From NCBI GenBank assembly GCA_963556495.2, contig OY747709.1, positions 23,065,900 to 23,129,899 on the forward strand: a stretch of DNA of 64,000 nt, read 5' to 3'. A program made the position numbers and the translations under genes. Shown here in pieces: positions 11,532 through 23,300 of this stretch. The stretch comes from Valencia hispanica (Eukaryota > Chordata > Actinopteri > Cyprinodontiformes > Valenciidae). Below the pieces are notes generated by a model. The model saw only the letters and a program-made list of their open reading frames with translations, ran no database searches and had not been told where the DNA came from. Every line of letters starts with the position of its first letter. Position 1 is the stretch's first letter.

Positions 11532-13689
11532 AGGGAAAAGCCAAAAGAAAAGTATTTATTTCTATTGTTCAAAATGTATAATTTGCATTTATTTAATTAA
11601 TAATATTTTTGTTGTTTCACAAATTTATGGTACCTTCTTTGTTAGTCATTCAAGTGCTTCCATACAATTATTAGCCCTGCTGTTTTTTAATCTGAATAAT
11701 TTCACTGGGAGAATGGTGGACTTCCACTAGTCTGGTTCCATCCTGGACACAATTTTCAGATGCCCAAAGATGGCACATTTATCTGTTCAAAGAATTATAT
11801 TCAAGTATAAACAGCATGAGCAGGTCTAAACATTACACTGTTCCGAGAGAAGGCAGCTTTTGTGTCTCTGAGGTGAATGTGTGTTACTGCTTGCATCCCC
11901 TCAGAACAGAAGCAAAAAACCTTGAGAACATTCTGACCTAAGCAGGTTAGAGAGTGTCATTATCAATAGTAAAATAAGTCCTCTACCAACATGGAGTGAA
12001 ATGCCACTCATTGATAAAGAAGGCATTACTCCAAAAGCAACAAAAGCAAGATTACATCTGCAAACCCACAAAGACCTTAATTTTTCAAAACATGTCTAAA
12101 TTGATCCATAACAAAAAACAACAGCTAGCATAACATGTTTGGTGTGATTATTTTTTCAGATCAAATATTTTTACCTTTTACAATACATTAGCCTAAAAGA
12201 CTTTGCCTTTGCATGTTTTTAGCTGTTTTACACACAGAATAAAATTATGTGGAATTTCTTAAAACAAGTCAGATCTACATCTGCATGCAGGTAGATGTCA
12301 GCGGGCACTAAAAAGTTGTTATTTGACTGACAGCATGTCCTCATTGTGTCATCCACTTTTCAAATCATCATGTAGCATAATTAAGGAAAACAACTTCAGG
12401 GTACATGCATTGATTTGTTAAAATGCTTGTATATACCTTTCCCCCACAAAGTGAAGGGCTGCTAAGAAAGAAGGAAAATGGCAGTAAGAAGGAGAGAAGA
12501 CTTATCAGTCTTCCCACGTTTCATTTAGCACTTCAAGGAAATTCAAGAGTCTTCACTAATTGTCCCAAGCATTTGAGCTTTGCTTTGTGGGAACACTGTG
12601 TTGCTGTCTGTCTGAGATTACTTCAGTGTTTTTCCCCCATATCATTAAAAGGGACAATATGTGTACATGTTTATAATATGAAGTGAGATTAGTGGGCTTT
12701 AGTTGAATTGAGCTCATGCTTAGAAAAATATTTTCTATTCATTTTTAGGCTTGTTGTATCTCATGCTTTTGCGTGGAGACATGTTAAGGGAACATGCAGC
12801 AAAACAGGGTCTATTCTTTTTTATCATTTATTTAAGCAGAAGGCATCCTTTGCCAGTGAAAATTGTTTGTCATTCAAGCAAAGGGGACTGTGAGTCATTG
12901 CTATATAAAGAAATCTGAGCATCCAATCATGGTCCTTTTCAGAGGAGCAATTAGGATACTTTATGAGTAGCTCCAATTACCAATATTTTCTCCTGAATAG
13001 GGAAAAGAGAAAAGACAAAGAAAAAGATGAACCTCATTTGAATGCAGGAGCCATTTGAATGAAAAAGGAATAAAAATAATTCTAAGAAAAAATAAGTGAA
13101 TTTATTTTCAATTGAGTCCACTTCTTGGAATATGTGAGGTTACAAATAAACATTAGATTCTTATTAACCTCATGATTTTGCAATAAAGACTTTCAAATCC
13201 ACTTTTTAGAGAAATTCTTCAACTGATAATGAACCACATTTCCAGTTGTATATAATTAGCCATCTTATCCTGTTTCTTCAAGTCAATACATTTCGAGTGT
13301 GCATTATCTCCATCAGCCATGGAGGTGAAATAATGCTCTGGCTTCTCATGTTCCATCCACCGATTAAATGAAGCATACTTGATCTTTATCTGGGCTGAAG
13401 GATGATGACTGCGCTGGCCTTCATCCAGGTCCTCTAGGCTGTGAAATAAGAACAAGACCATAACATTTTGTCAGACATGAAAAATATTTATGTTCCCTTT
13501 ATATTTGTAGAGGGAATCTAAATATTTGACTTAAACAGATTTTAGGTCAAACAACTTAAGTAAAACTAATGATCAATTAAAGATAGAAATAAAACCATTG
13601 AAAACTATACTGTTAGTTCTAAATCATACTTCATGGTAAAAGGACACTGTTTTTGTTTTGATTTTTATTAGATTTCTTCGGCTGTCTGT
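11532..13689. other. Non-coding stretch, no gene seen
   Basis: Long AT-rich region. The block 12900-13000 (GGAGCAATTAGG, CTCCAATTACC) is mildly reminiscent of a regulatory element because of paired ATTA cores; otherwise nothing is visible. Confidence 0.5.
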
Positions 13690-13734
13690 TAAATAAAAGG
13701 TGTGGGATAGATTTGTATTCAGCCTCCTAGAGTC

Positions 13735-14696
13735 AATAATTTATAGAACCACATTTTATTGCAGTTATGGTATTAAGTCTTTTGGGACATGTCTCTACTA
13801 GCTATTCAGGTCTTATGACATTATTACAATCTTTGTTTTGCAAAAATACTTCAGATTCAGTCAGATTTAATGAAGGGCAACTGTGAACATCAGTTTTCAG
13901 GTCTTGACCTAGATTCTCAGTTGGATTTAGGTCTGGACTTTAGCCATTCCAAAACATGAAAATGCTTACATCTAAGCCGTTTCCTAAACCGCTCTGTGTT
14001 TAGGGTTGTCCTACTGGAGGGTGAAACTAACAGGTTTTCCTCCCCTATATTTCGTTTCATCCATGTTCCGGTTAACTCTTTCATGTCACTAGTAAAGGAA
14101 AGCATCTCACACCATGATGCTGCCACCACCATGTTTCAGCATGGACACTGTGTTCAGAGTGCTGCACAGTGTTAATTTCCCTTCTGACATATTTGCATGT
14201 GGGTCAGAAACAATGATTTTGCTCTCATCTAACTAGAGCACCTCTATTCACATGTTGCTGTGTCCCCTACATCAGAGGTCCCCAACTCTAGTCCTCTGTC
14301 CTGCATATGTAGGTGTTTTCCTGCACACCTGTCTTAAATAAATGGATGATTAACAGACAATTGGAGACATGCTAAGGAGGTACTGCAGTCATTTGAGACA
14401 GGTGTGCTGGAGTGGGAACATGTCTAAAACTTACAGGACAGTGGGCCCTGAGGACCAAGGTTGAGGACCACTGCCCTCTACATGGTTTGTGACAAACTGT
14501 AAACAGGATGTCTTCTGGGTTTTCTTCAACAGTAGTGATCTTCTTGGCTCTCTTCCATTAAGGCCAGATTTCTACTAATAGTTAGGCTGTAGACAACTTC
14601 TCCCACCTGAGCTGTGGTTCTTTAAACTAGATCTCTCATCTGTCTGGTGTTTCTTGGTCTTTATGATGTTGTTTGTTCATCAATGTCACAAACCTC
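13735..14696 (-). pseudogene. Tc1 transposase fossil, interrupted by a MITE
   Basis: The minus strand retains recognisable C-terminal text (the region around GTCAATAATTTATAGAACCAC, then a motif equivalent to SxPKSNPTENLG at about 13910-13945, then MVVAASWCE at 14120 in a shifted frame). Past the MITE at 14474 follow pieces of the N-terminal half and the start-codon region (TTCTTGGTCTTTATGATG near 14660). Many stops and frameshifts make it clearly dead. It is more diverged than the Tc1 at 44-1642, to which it is related but not identical. Confidence 0.75.
14273..14473. mobile_element. hAT-type MITE (201 bp)
   Basis: Imperfect terminal inverted repeats: CAGAGGTCCCCAACTCTAG at the left and AAGGTTGAGGACCACTG at the right, the CAG...CTG form of hAT ends. 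The flanks repeat: CCCTACAT before and CCCTCTACAT after, an 8-bp duplication with a 2-bp change. It sits inside the transposase of the old Tc1 and so is younger than it. No coding capacity. Confidence 0.8.
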
Positions 14697-14722
14697 TGAG
14701 GCCTTCACAAAACAGGAGTATT

Positions 14723-17159
14723 TCAATTCAATTCAAAAATACTTTATTGATCTCAGAGGGAAATTAAGTGTTGTTGTAGCTCATACTAATTAATTATTTA
14801 AGGAGTTGTTTTAGATCATGATGGCTGTGGGCAGGAAGGATTTCCTGTAGCGGTCTGTGTTGCAGCGAAACTGAAGAAGCCTCCAACTGAAGACACTGTT
14901 GTAGGATAGTCTCATGAAGAGGATGCTCAGGGTTGTCCATATTTTATTTTATTTAATAAAGAATCCTTCTTTGCATCATCATCTCGAGTGGTTCCACAGT
15001 AGTGTCAAAAACAGAATCAGCGCTCATAATCAGGTTGTCGAGCCTTCTTAAGTTCCTGGCTCTGATGCTGCTACCCCAACAAATGACGGCTGAAGAGATT
15101 ACACTCTCCACAACAGTCTTATAAAAGATCTGCAGCATCTTGCTGCAAACCTTAAAGGACCTAAGCTTCCTCAAGAAGTACAGTCTGCTCTGTTGCTTCT
15201 TGTAGATGGATTTGTTTTCTTCACATTCAAGGTAAAAAGATTGTTTCCATGCCATGCCACATAGAGGTCCACCAGCTCTCTGTATTCAGCTTCTTGTCCA
15301 TCTCTGATACACCTGACAATTGTAGAGTCATCTGAGTATTTCTGCAGATGACATGTCTTTGATTTGTACTGGAAGTCTGAGGTGTACAGAGTGAAAATGA
15401 ATGGTGAGAGTACGGTCCCCTGTGGTGCTCCTGTGCTGCTGACTACCTGGTTTAACACACAACTCTTGGGTCTCACAAACTGTGGTCTGTTTTTCAGGTA
15501 GTCATTGATCCAGGTGATTGTTGAGGGCTCTACCTGTGTCTTCAGGAGTTTCTGACAAAGCAAATCAGGCTGAATTGTGTTGAATGCACTGGAGAAATCA
15601 AAGAACATGACCCCCACAGTGCTGCCTGCTTTGTTCAGATTACAGTGGGTTGGTTGAAGCAGGTGGATGATGGCAACTTCAACTCCAACTCCACAGCGAT
15701 AAGCAAACTGCAGTGGGTCCTGATACGTTCTTTTTTGCTTACTCAGGGGGGGCAATAGGAGTCTCTCCAGGACCTTCATGATGTGGGATGTCTGAGCAAC
15801 AGGTCTATAGTCATTGATGACTGATGGGTGGGTTCTCTTTGGTACTGGAACAAGGCAGGATGTCTTCCACAACACTGGAACCTTCTCCTGGGTCAGGCTA
15901 AGGTTGAAGAGGTGCTGCAAAATACCACAGGCCTGCTCTGCACAGGCCCTCGGGACTCTGGGGCTAACATCATCTGGACCTGCAGCCTTGTTCCGGTTCA
16001 ATTCCTCCAGCTGCCTCTTTACCTGACTTTTAGAGACAGACAAATGGGAGGGGAGGCAAATGTGTAGCAGCATCTCCTGGTTGAAGACAAACTTGTGGAA
16101 GCTGAAGAGTCCATGACTGAGGTAAAGGATAAAACATCAGAGGTGTGACAGGAAAGCTGTGACTCAGAGGAGAATGGGATGTCTGTTTTGCAGGGGACAG
16201 GGGAGGAGGATGCTAAGCTTGTTCCAGAACTGAACCTTTTGAAGAATGCGTTCAGTTCATTGGCTCTGTCCAGACTTCCATCTATCCAATCCTTCCTGTG
16301 CTTAATGCCTTTGATCTTCTTCATTCCAGGCCAGACATCTCTGATATTGTTCCTCTGTAGTTTGATCTCCAACTTCTTCCTGTAGGCCTTCTTGCTGTCT
16401 CTGAACTTGACCTTAAGTTGCTTCTGTATACTCCTCAGTAATTCCCTGTCTCCCTCCCTGAAGGCTCTTTTTTTCTTGTTTAGCATTTCCTTCAGCTCAC
16501 TGGTGATCCAGGGTTTGTTATTTCTCTTGTGGAGCAGCTGACAAACTGTTTAAATGTTGGAAGTGTAGAAGTGTAGGCATCATTAAAATCACCAGATATT
16601 GCCACAAATACATTGGGGTGCTGGGTCTGTAGCTTAGCGACAACAGAACCGATGACATCACATTCATTCTCAGCAACGGCTGAAGGTAAAATGTAAGCAA
16701 CTGCCAAAATAAAACCGGTGAACTCTCTTGGTAAATAATATGGACGAAAATTTACTACCAAGAGTTCAGTATCTGGGAGAGACGACACTTCACAGTAACA
16801 TGTTCTGAATGACACCATCTGTTGTTGACAAGCTCTGCTACTCCACCTCCTTTTCTTTTCCTGCTCGTCTTCAGATCTCTGTCTGCTCGTATAGTCAGGA
16901 AGCCTGGCAGAGAGATGTTGGAGTCGGGGATATGATCCTGCAGCCACATCTCAGTGAAACACATAACACTACATTCCCGATACTCTGCCTGAGTCCTTGT
17001 AAGAGCTTGGAGTTCATGCACATTGTTAGTCAGCGATCTCACATTGCCTATTTTGATTGATGGAAGAGATGGTTTGAACTTCCTCCTTATCTGTCTCCTT
17101 TTTGCTCCTGCTCTACATCCATGCCTCCTCCTTCTCAACTCATCAGGGATTTGTGGATT
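14723..17159 (-). mobile_element. Rex1-like (CR1-group) LINE, 5'-truncated
   Basis: A 2.4-kb non-LTR retrotransposon on the minus strand with endonuclease, reverse transcriptase and a short 3' UTR. The 3' end on the minus strand runs through TTTCCCTCTGAGATCAATAAAG and ends in ATTGAATTGAATTGAAAT, a short direct-repeat tail as in Rex1. It is inserted in the Tc1, whose sequence continues on both sides, with only a short (4-6 bp, AAAT-like) target duplication visible. The 5' end begins just before the endonuclease, so the element is nearly complete for its second frame but lacks the first. Confidence 0.85.
14811..17159 (-). pseudogene. LINE ORF2: endonuclease and reverse transcriptase, broken
   Basis: Would nick target DNA and copy the element RNA. 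The order on the minus strand is as follows. An AP-type endonuclease comes first (17130-16492; motifs NVRSL, MCFTEMWL and later SGDFND). A basic linker follows (16486-16250). The reverse transcriptase (about 15990-15260) has FFDFSSAFNTIQPDLL with the first catalytic Asp, GAPQGTVLSPFIFTLY, and YSDDSTIV in place of the common FADD. The thumb and C-terminal part run to a TAA at 14811. The 300-codon frame 16073-15171 covers most of the RT intact. Frameshifts near 16850, 16490, 16080, 15250 and 14950 split the protein. It resembles Rex1/Babar proteins of fish; the exact clade is inferred from memory of motif patterns. Confidence 0.85.
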
Positions 17160-17314
17160 TATACTGAGATTCATTTTTAAATAAAAATGTTGAAAACTAT
17201 TTGTACTTCTTCCACTTTAATGTTATATGCCTGTGAGATAAAATACCAAAGGTATACATGTTAATGTGTTAAGTGTAAAAAGTTCAAAGGGTGTAAATAC
17301 TTTTGCAAGACACC

Positions 17315-19699
17315 TATGATTCTAACCCATGGTTCTAACTAAGATTCTACAGGATACATAAATAATCTTACAACAACTTTATCTACATCAGGATTCTTAA
17401 TAGAGTGTAATTGGCCAAAACACTCTTTAAATGTGGATTGTAACATTCCAATATTACAAAAGAAGCATTTACTAAAGGCACAGGTCTGGGGAAAAATATA
17501 CTTTCTTAAGTAAAAATAAGAATCCACAGACTTCTATTTTCAGTGCTTGAATAATGGCTTGTGAAAAAGGACTCTTTTGTTTGAGACACAACAAAGAACA
17601 GAAAGCATATAATACATAACTCAGAATTCAAGGTTGTGTTCCATAGGCCTTTTTAACCTTGGCATCATAAAAGGACAGTAATATTACAATCTCACTCTAA
17701 AAGCTGATTTATGTGGTGAGAAGTGTCTGTGTCTGAGATATGCAGAAAACTGTGGTTCATGGTCAAATTCCTTTTAAAGCAACCTCACTGCTCATTCTCA
17801 CGCCTGTAATATATATAAAAATGTTACAGTTCTGCTCTAAGTGAGCATGATAGTGACTGTGTGATTTTTGAGTAAAACATTTCAAGGTTTGTTGCAGTCC
17901 ACACACAAAAATGCATTCTCTATTTGCCAACCATCTGCAGAATACAGTGGCTGCCCTTGTGCATTTCTTGGTAACATCCAACTTCCATCTTTCTGGAAGT
18001 AACTACCTAGATAGCTTAAAAGAGATCTTTATGCAATTTAAATCCACTGGTTGAGAAATCTTCTGTTGGGAGGTCTGATGAGCTCGTATAATTCTGACAG
18101 TTGGAGTGGCATTGCTAAAAAGTAGCTGCCGGGATGGGGAAAATAGTTTCAGAGTAGATCCCCTGAGAGATAGGAGATTCGACTTTTATTGATGCTACTT
18201 TGCAACAGGAAGAAGATTAAGCACATGTACATATACTTTGAGGGTCTCTGTGTTGGACATTGCTGCTTGCATGAATAAAATATGGCCACAGAACATGCTG
18301 TTCAACACTCAGGGAACAACAATATCCTTTTAAGAGGGAATTCACTTTTACAGCATGTGTCCTCAGCGGCCGCGCCCCTTCTTTCTTCTTCTTTTTTTAA
18401 ATAGACACAAACAAACACAAGCAGACTTTCATTTTCAAGGGCGAGACTATGTTACAATGCCATTAGGAGTGAACACAGAGGCTGTGAGGAGGGAGAAGAA
18501 AGAGTGAAGGGGGTGGGTGGATGGGTGGGTGTTGGATGGGGTGGTATAAAGTCCATCAGATTTGATGGCATGGTGATGTAGATAATGTTTTCTCTTTTTA
18601 GCTCGGCTCTGAGAAAAGACGGCAGAACACAACCACTTTCACTCTCTCTGTTTTGAAAGGGAGCACAATGTGCTGAATTTGTGCATCTACCACGTCCCAT
18701 TGTGCACAAACCCAGTGCCCCTTTACCTATCAGAATGATTGCCTCACCATTATGTGATTTAATGGCAAAGCACACATACTCTTAATCTGGCTGCACCACT
18801 TTGAAGATGGAGCTGGGTTTACAGTAAAAAAAAATCTCTATTTTTTTCATCTGTTTGCACAAATAGAACAGAAAAACAGCTGAACGCCACGGTAATTTGC
18901 CACACAGAAACATTGGAAAACAAATGTGTTCAGGAAACGTAGATGGGTTTTAAGGTCTGAAAGCCACAGCTGCTTGGCAAGCAGACGCCTGCTCCTTTTG
19001 TCTTTTATCTTCTTCTGTAATGTGCACAGGTGCTGCTTAATTCAATTGGAGAACGTTGCCATGGTTTTACATTAATATATTTCCATGTTACCATTACAAC
19101 TGTTGTCATGGAGATGATAGGACCTATTTGAACTGAAAGCAGTGATGGTTTTAAGGGGGTACTGCTCTCTCTCCCTCGCTCTCTCCCTCATCTCTCTGAC
19201 TCTCTTTTTCTCCAACCCCCTCCCTTCATTTCATTTGGTTGCTCGGTGTCGAGTCACATGGTATGCAGCCAGATTTTAAGCTTGACTTCACTGTTCATTT
19301 TCCCCCTTTTTTTTACTGCTTCTAGCTAAGAATTGCATTTCAATCGAACATGGCAACCCACAGGTCCAGAAACAAAACACTTTCACACTTTTTTATAAAG
19401 CAAAATCTAATTCAGTATTGGGATTTTTTCTTTTTATTTAAAATAATGTTTTAACCTTACTGGCATCATTTACCATTGAGCCCATGTTATAACACACATC
19501 TGAAAAGGAAATGGAGAAGATGTATGTCTGTGGATGTAAAATCCTTTTATTTACAGATTATTTAAAAGCACCACAAAGGTGGTAAAACTAAAAGATAAGA
19601 ACCATTGACTAACAAATCATCTATACATATTTTTTGTTTTTCTTTTGTAATTTATTTTTTATTTTTTCATTTCAAATCATGGTTTTTATTCCTGTACTT
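17315..19699. other. Non-coding stretch with a possible regulatory block
   Basis: No gene. 18490-18540 is a GGGTG/GGATG-rich simple stretch. The block 18960-19140 is less repetitive and contains two RFX X-box-like half sites, GTTGCCATGG at 19055 and GTTGTCATGG at 19102, with an E-box (CAGGTG) near 19028. It could be a conserved enhancer, but sequence alone cannot show this. 19160-19230 is CT-rich. Confidence 0.45.
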
Positions 19700-19795
19700 T
19701 TGCTTTTTCTGCACCCTGCTGTAATGCTTTTGATGTTTTATGTAAAGCACTTTGAATTCTCTTGTAACATGAATTGTGCTATACAAATAAACTTG
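19700..19795 (+). repeat. LINE 3' tail (L2-like)
   Basis: TATGTAAAGCACTTTGAATT followed by TGTGCTATACAAATAAA is the 3' end of a fish L2-like LINE. Nearly the same words occur at 29836-29895 after a recognisable L2 coding remnant. It runs directly into the CCTTG repeat. Confidence 0.7.
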
Positions 19796-19900
19796 CCTTG
19801 CCTTGCCTTGCCTTGCCTTGCCTTGCCTTGCCTTGCCTTGCCTTGCCTTGCCTTGCCTTGCCTTGCCTTGCCTTGCCTTGCCTTGCCTTGCCTTGCCTTG
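19796..19900. repeat. Perfect CCTTG pentanucleotide array, 21 units
   Basis: 105 bp of uninterrupted CCTTG. It starts exactly at the end of a LINE tail whose natural terminus is TTGCCTTG, so it is an expansion of the element's 3' terminal repeat. The open frames through it (ALPCL repeats on plus, QGKAR repeats on minus) are artefacts. Confidence 0.97.
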
Positions 19901-19914
19901 TAATTGATGGTTTG

Positions 19915-20390
19915 AAGTGTTAACCCTGGGTCAAACGGTTTGAATATCCTTCCACATCGTTTGGCCCATTCTATTCCTCCTGGCTGTGCTGGAGTAACTG
20001 AGTTCAGTTTGTAGATCGCCTTGCTCTCACACACCTTTTCAGCTGTGCTCAGAAGTTTTCTGTGGGCTTGAAATCAGGGCTTTGTGATTGCCACCTTAAA
20101 ACATTGACTTTGTTGTCCAAAAGCCAAGCTTGTAACTTGTTTGATGGAACGCATAAGGTTGTTGTTCATTTGAAAGACCCATTTATGCCCAAACTCTAAC
20201 TTTCTGGCTGGGATATTAAGATGTTCCTTCAGTATTTTCAAGTAATTTTCTTCCCTCTTGATGCCTTCTAGGTTGTGAAGGAGACCAGTCCCTCCTACTG
20301 TCCTAATGCAAAACACCCACACAATGTTTTGCTGCTACTCCTGTACTTCACAGTTGGGATAATGCTTTCAAAAATGGTTCTGTTAAATTT
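19915..20390 (-). pseudogene. Fossil Tc1 transposase (third family)
   Basis: On the minus strand a 60-codon frame (20322-20074) contains GTGLLHNLEG, REENYLKILKEHL and KWVFQMNNN, corresponding to the catalytic core of salmonid/zebrafish-type Tc1 transposases. The second catalytic Asp is lost: the expected Q-M-D-N-D reads MNNN. The remaining C-terminal text continues to 19915 in other frames with several breaks. No inverted repeats are visible, so only the middle of an old element survives. Confidence 0.75.
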
Positions 20391-23300
20391 TTTTTCTTTT
20401 TCTTACCAAGCAAATGTATGTAGTGTTGCAGCTCTTGTGCTAATAAATCAGAAGCATGCATTAAGTAAAAATATGGCTTGCTTAAGTATCTTTAACATTG
20501 TGATTGTTTATACATTACAACAAGGGTTTTAAATGTGGTTTCTGTAATATCTAAAAAGCAAAAGAAGTTGCTAAAGATATAATGTTAGCATGGTGAATGG
20601 CAGCTAGCATGCTGACAGCTAAGTTAAGCATTCCAGCATTTGCATGCTCCATCAGCTGATGTGAGATTGTTAAGTATAAAAAACAACTTTCATTAAAGTC
20701 TCAAATTAGATTCTGCAATTCAATTTACTTTCAAATGCATATAAATTGTCCTTTTTAAAAGTAATGTTCATCACTGAGTTCAGTTTTTGAATAAATAAAA
20801 CAATTTTACAGTGGTATTGTTCAAAGTTAAATATTATTGATGTAGTGTAATGCAAACATACAATGGTAGTCATGATGAAAACAATGAAATAGATTATTCT
20901 CTTAACTGGGAAAAACTTTATTTATCTGGACTAAGTTGGTCTTTGGTTGGTGGCCCTTGTGTAGGTCTAGTAAATAATAAGAAAAGTACTACTTCATCAT
21001 TGAAAATGATTGTAAGGTTATGGAGCACACATGATGTCTTTTGTATGTATAGTTGAAAGGGGAAAAGGGACTTTATAGCTTGGTGCACTACTCACTGAGT
21101 AGTGGACACTTTAAAAAACAGCAAACAAAATAAAATTAGAGGTATTGTTCACAATAAACTGTAATAAACCGTGCTGTGTGGGAAAATCTTCATGAGTGGA
21201 TCCTACTTTTTGGAGAATTTTGAACTGAATGCTGCTGGATTTATGAATTCATGGTGACATCATTTAATTAAAATGTTGAATGTGTGAATGTAATGAGAGC
21301 AGCTGTCTGGGAATTCAGCCATTATACAACTGTTTATGTGAATAAGAACATCAGCAGAGAATAAAACAGATGTAAAGTAGGTTACAAAGGCTTGGCACTG
21401 ATATAATCAATAAGATAATTGATAAATTACATTATGACCCACATATAAAGTTTAAACTTTATTTCTGAGAAAATATGATAAACAAATAAGAACTAGTTTG
21501 TATTGGAGTTGTAACTTCAGTTCAGAATGTTTAAACTGGGAATTATAAACTTAATTCAACTAATTTTATCCTGGCTGAAATAAATTCAGAATTAGCTATT
21601 GTTAAGTCTTAACTGGCACAAACAGGGAACAGAAATACTCCACACTAAAATGGAGCTTAACTTAAACCTGGCTCAACCCCTCAAACAATTATTAAAGAAA
21701 CCACAGAACAACCACTAAATAAAATCATAAAGACCCCAATATAAGCATAAGCATTCATAGGCAGACATTGTCTTAACCCAGACTACTAAGAACATCTAAT
21801 CGAGACATGGTTATTTCAATTAAAGTAATTGCCCAATTTCAGAAAATCAATACCGCTCCTTGCTTGCGTAATTGCTTCTTTCAATCAATTTGATGCATTT
21901 TCTAGAACAAAAGGCAAGCAGCAGTATTCAATTTACTCAAGCATACCAAACTTGATGGAATTGTTATATTGGCTATTAAAGCATTGGATGTTTTCTTCTT
22001 TTCAAAGATGGCAGTGGAATGTCTTTAGAGCTAAATTCAAAGTCACCTTGTTATCTTGGAATTTTGTTTTGATACCACTCTAGCTCATTATGTCTGCAAA
22101 AATCAGTAACATGTAGTGCACACAATATTATATATAGACTTTGAAATGAGATGCAAATTCCTCACAATACGCGTTTACTTTGTTGAAATGAATGTTGGTT
22201 TCTGCAGATGAATATTCTTACACACAAATGTAGCACATTGGGTGAAGGGCCAAACAAACAGAGAAAATATTTCACATGAAGTTATGAAAAACTAGGCTAT
22301 ACTGACAGCTTTGATCCATCAGCAAGCCACAATGCAAAGATAAGCCAATGTGGCCTACTTCTTCTCGTATTAACTGAGCTCAAAATATTTTCTGAATTTT
22401 TACACATGCTGTATTTTAGGCTGCTCTTCCTTTAGTACTTATTTGACATGAAATGACTTTGAAATGGGCAGTAGTTTGTGTTACTCAGTCACATACATTC
22501 ATGCACACCCTCACAGATAAACTGACAGACCCATGTTTAAAACTACCATCATTTTCAGATTTTTTTCCCCCCTGCGCTTTATTGCTTTTTCCCTCTGAAT
22601 GCTGAAAAATGTTTAATATGAAACTCCAGACTTGCAGAGCAGCACCAAGCTTTCTGCTATTCTTATACAAACACAAAGTGACAAGATGGTTACTCTGTGC
22701 GCACACTGACAGTTCATTCCGGACTAGGAAAAATGTCAAAAATGTTTAGTTACGGCTGAGTGGACTTAATTACCATCCTCTAGGCTGCCTCAGAACTCAG
22801 TGCCACTAATGGTCCAGAGCCACAGATAAAATTCCGTTTACAAGAATGTTTCAGGCACGACAAATGATTCAGCCAATATGAAATATTTACTTTGATGTAA
22901 TTAAACCGACAATGCTTTTATACTTAGAAAATGAGAGAATGTCCGCGTTAATATTAATGCAAAAATGCTGATTGCTGACCTTTTAAATTAAGCTGACATG
23001 TAAGTTTAGCTTTTATTACATTTGAGGATAATTGGAATTGCCTTAATGGTGGAAAGTGGAAACTTTTATTGACTTCTCTTGGTTTTCTGAGGCATATATG
23101 GATGTTTCATCTTTAAAAAAATTAAACAGTGGCTGATTGCCAAAGTGAACATGCAAGAATTTAATTGCAGACACTTCCAAACATTCAAAAAAGTTCTCAT
23201 AGTGCTTTTAGGCAACATACAATTTTAACTATAGGGAAACAAGTTAAAAAAGTCCTTTATGGGTACCTTCAGTAAAGAAAATACTGAAAGAGGGGAAAAT

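Larger units (their letters stand above)
13690..17314 (-). mobile_element. Old Tc1-like transposon carrying two later insertions
   Basis: The outer parts match a Tc1 element: left side TTTGTATTCAGCCTCCTAGAG at 13710, transposase remnants to about 14696, and a right end that resumes at 17160 and closes with GTAAATACTTTTGCAAGACAC near 17313. A 201-bp hAT MITE (14273-14473) and a Rex1-like LINE (14723-17159) lie within it. Without them the Tc1 would be about 1 kb, shorter than normal because of internal losses. The left inverted repeat is eroded, so its exact start is uncertain. Confidence 0.85.

Noticed and set aside
19796..19900. Tandem array considered as CRISPR or satellite
   Set aside because: Uninterrupted 5-bp units with no spacers, in a vertebrate genome; it is a microsatellite.
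19634..19903. Open frame with ALPCL repeats, and a minus-strand partner with QGKAR repeats
   Set aside because: Both are readings of the CCTTG microsatellite and the LINE tail before it; a pentanucleotide repeat is open in several frames by its nature.
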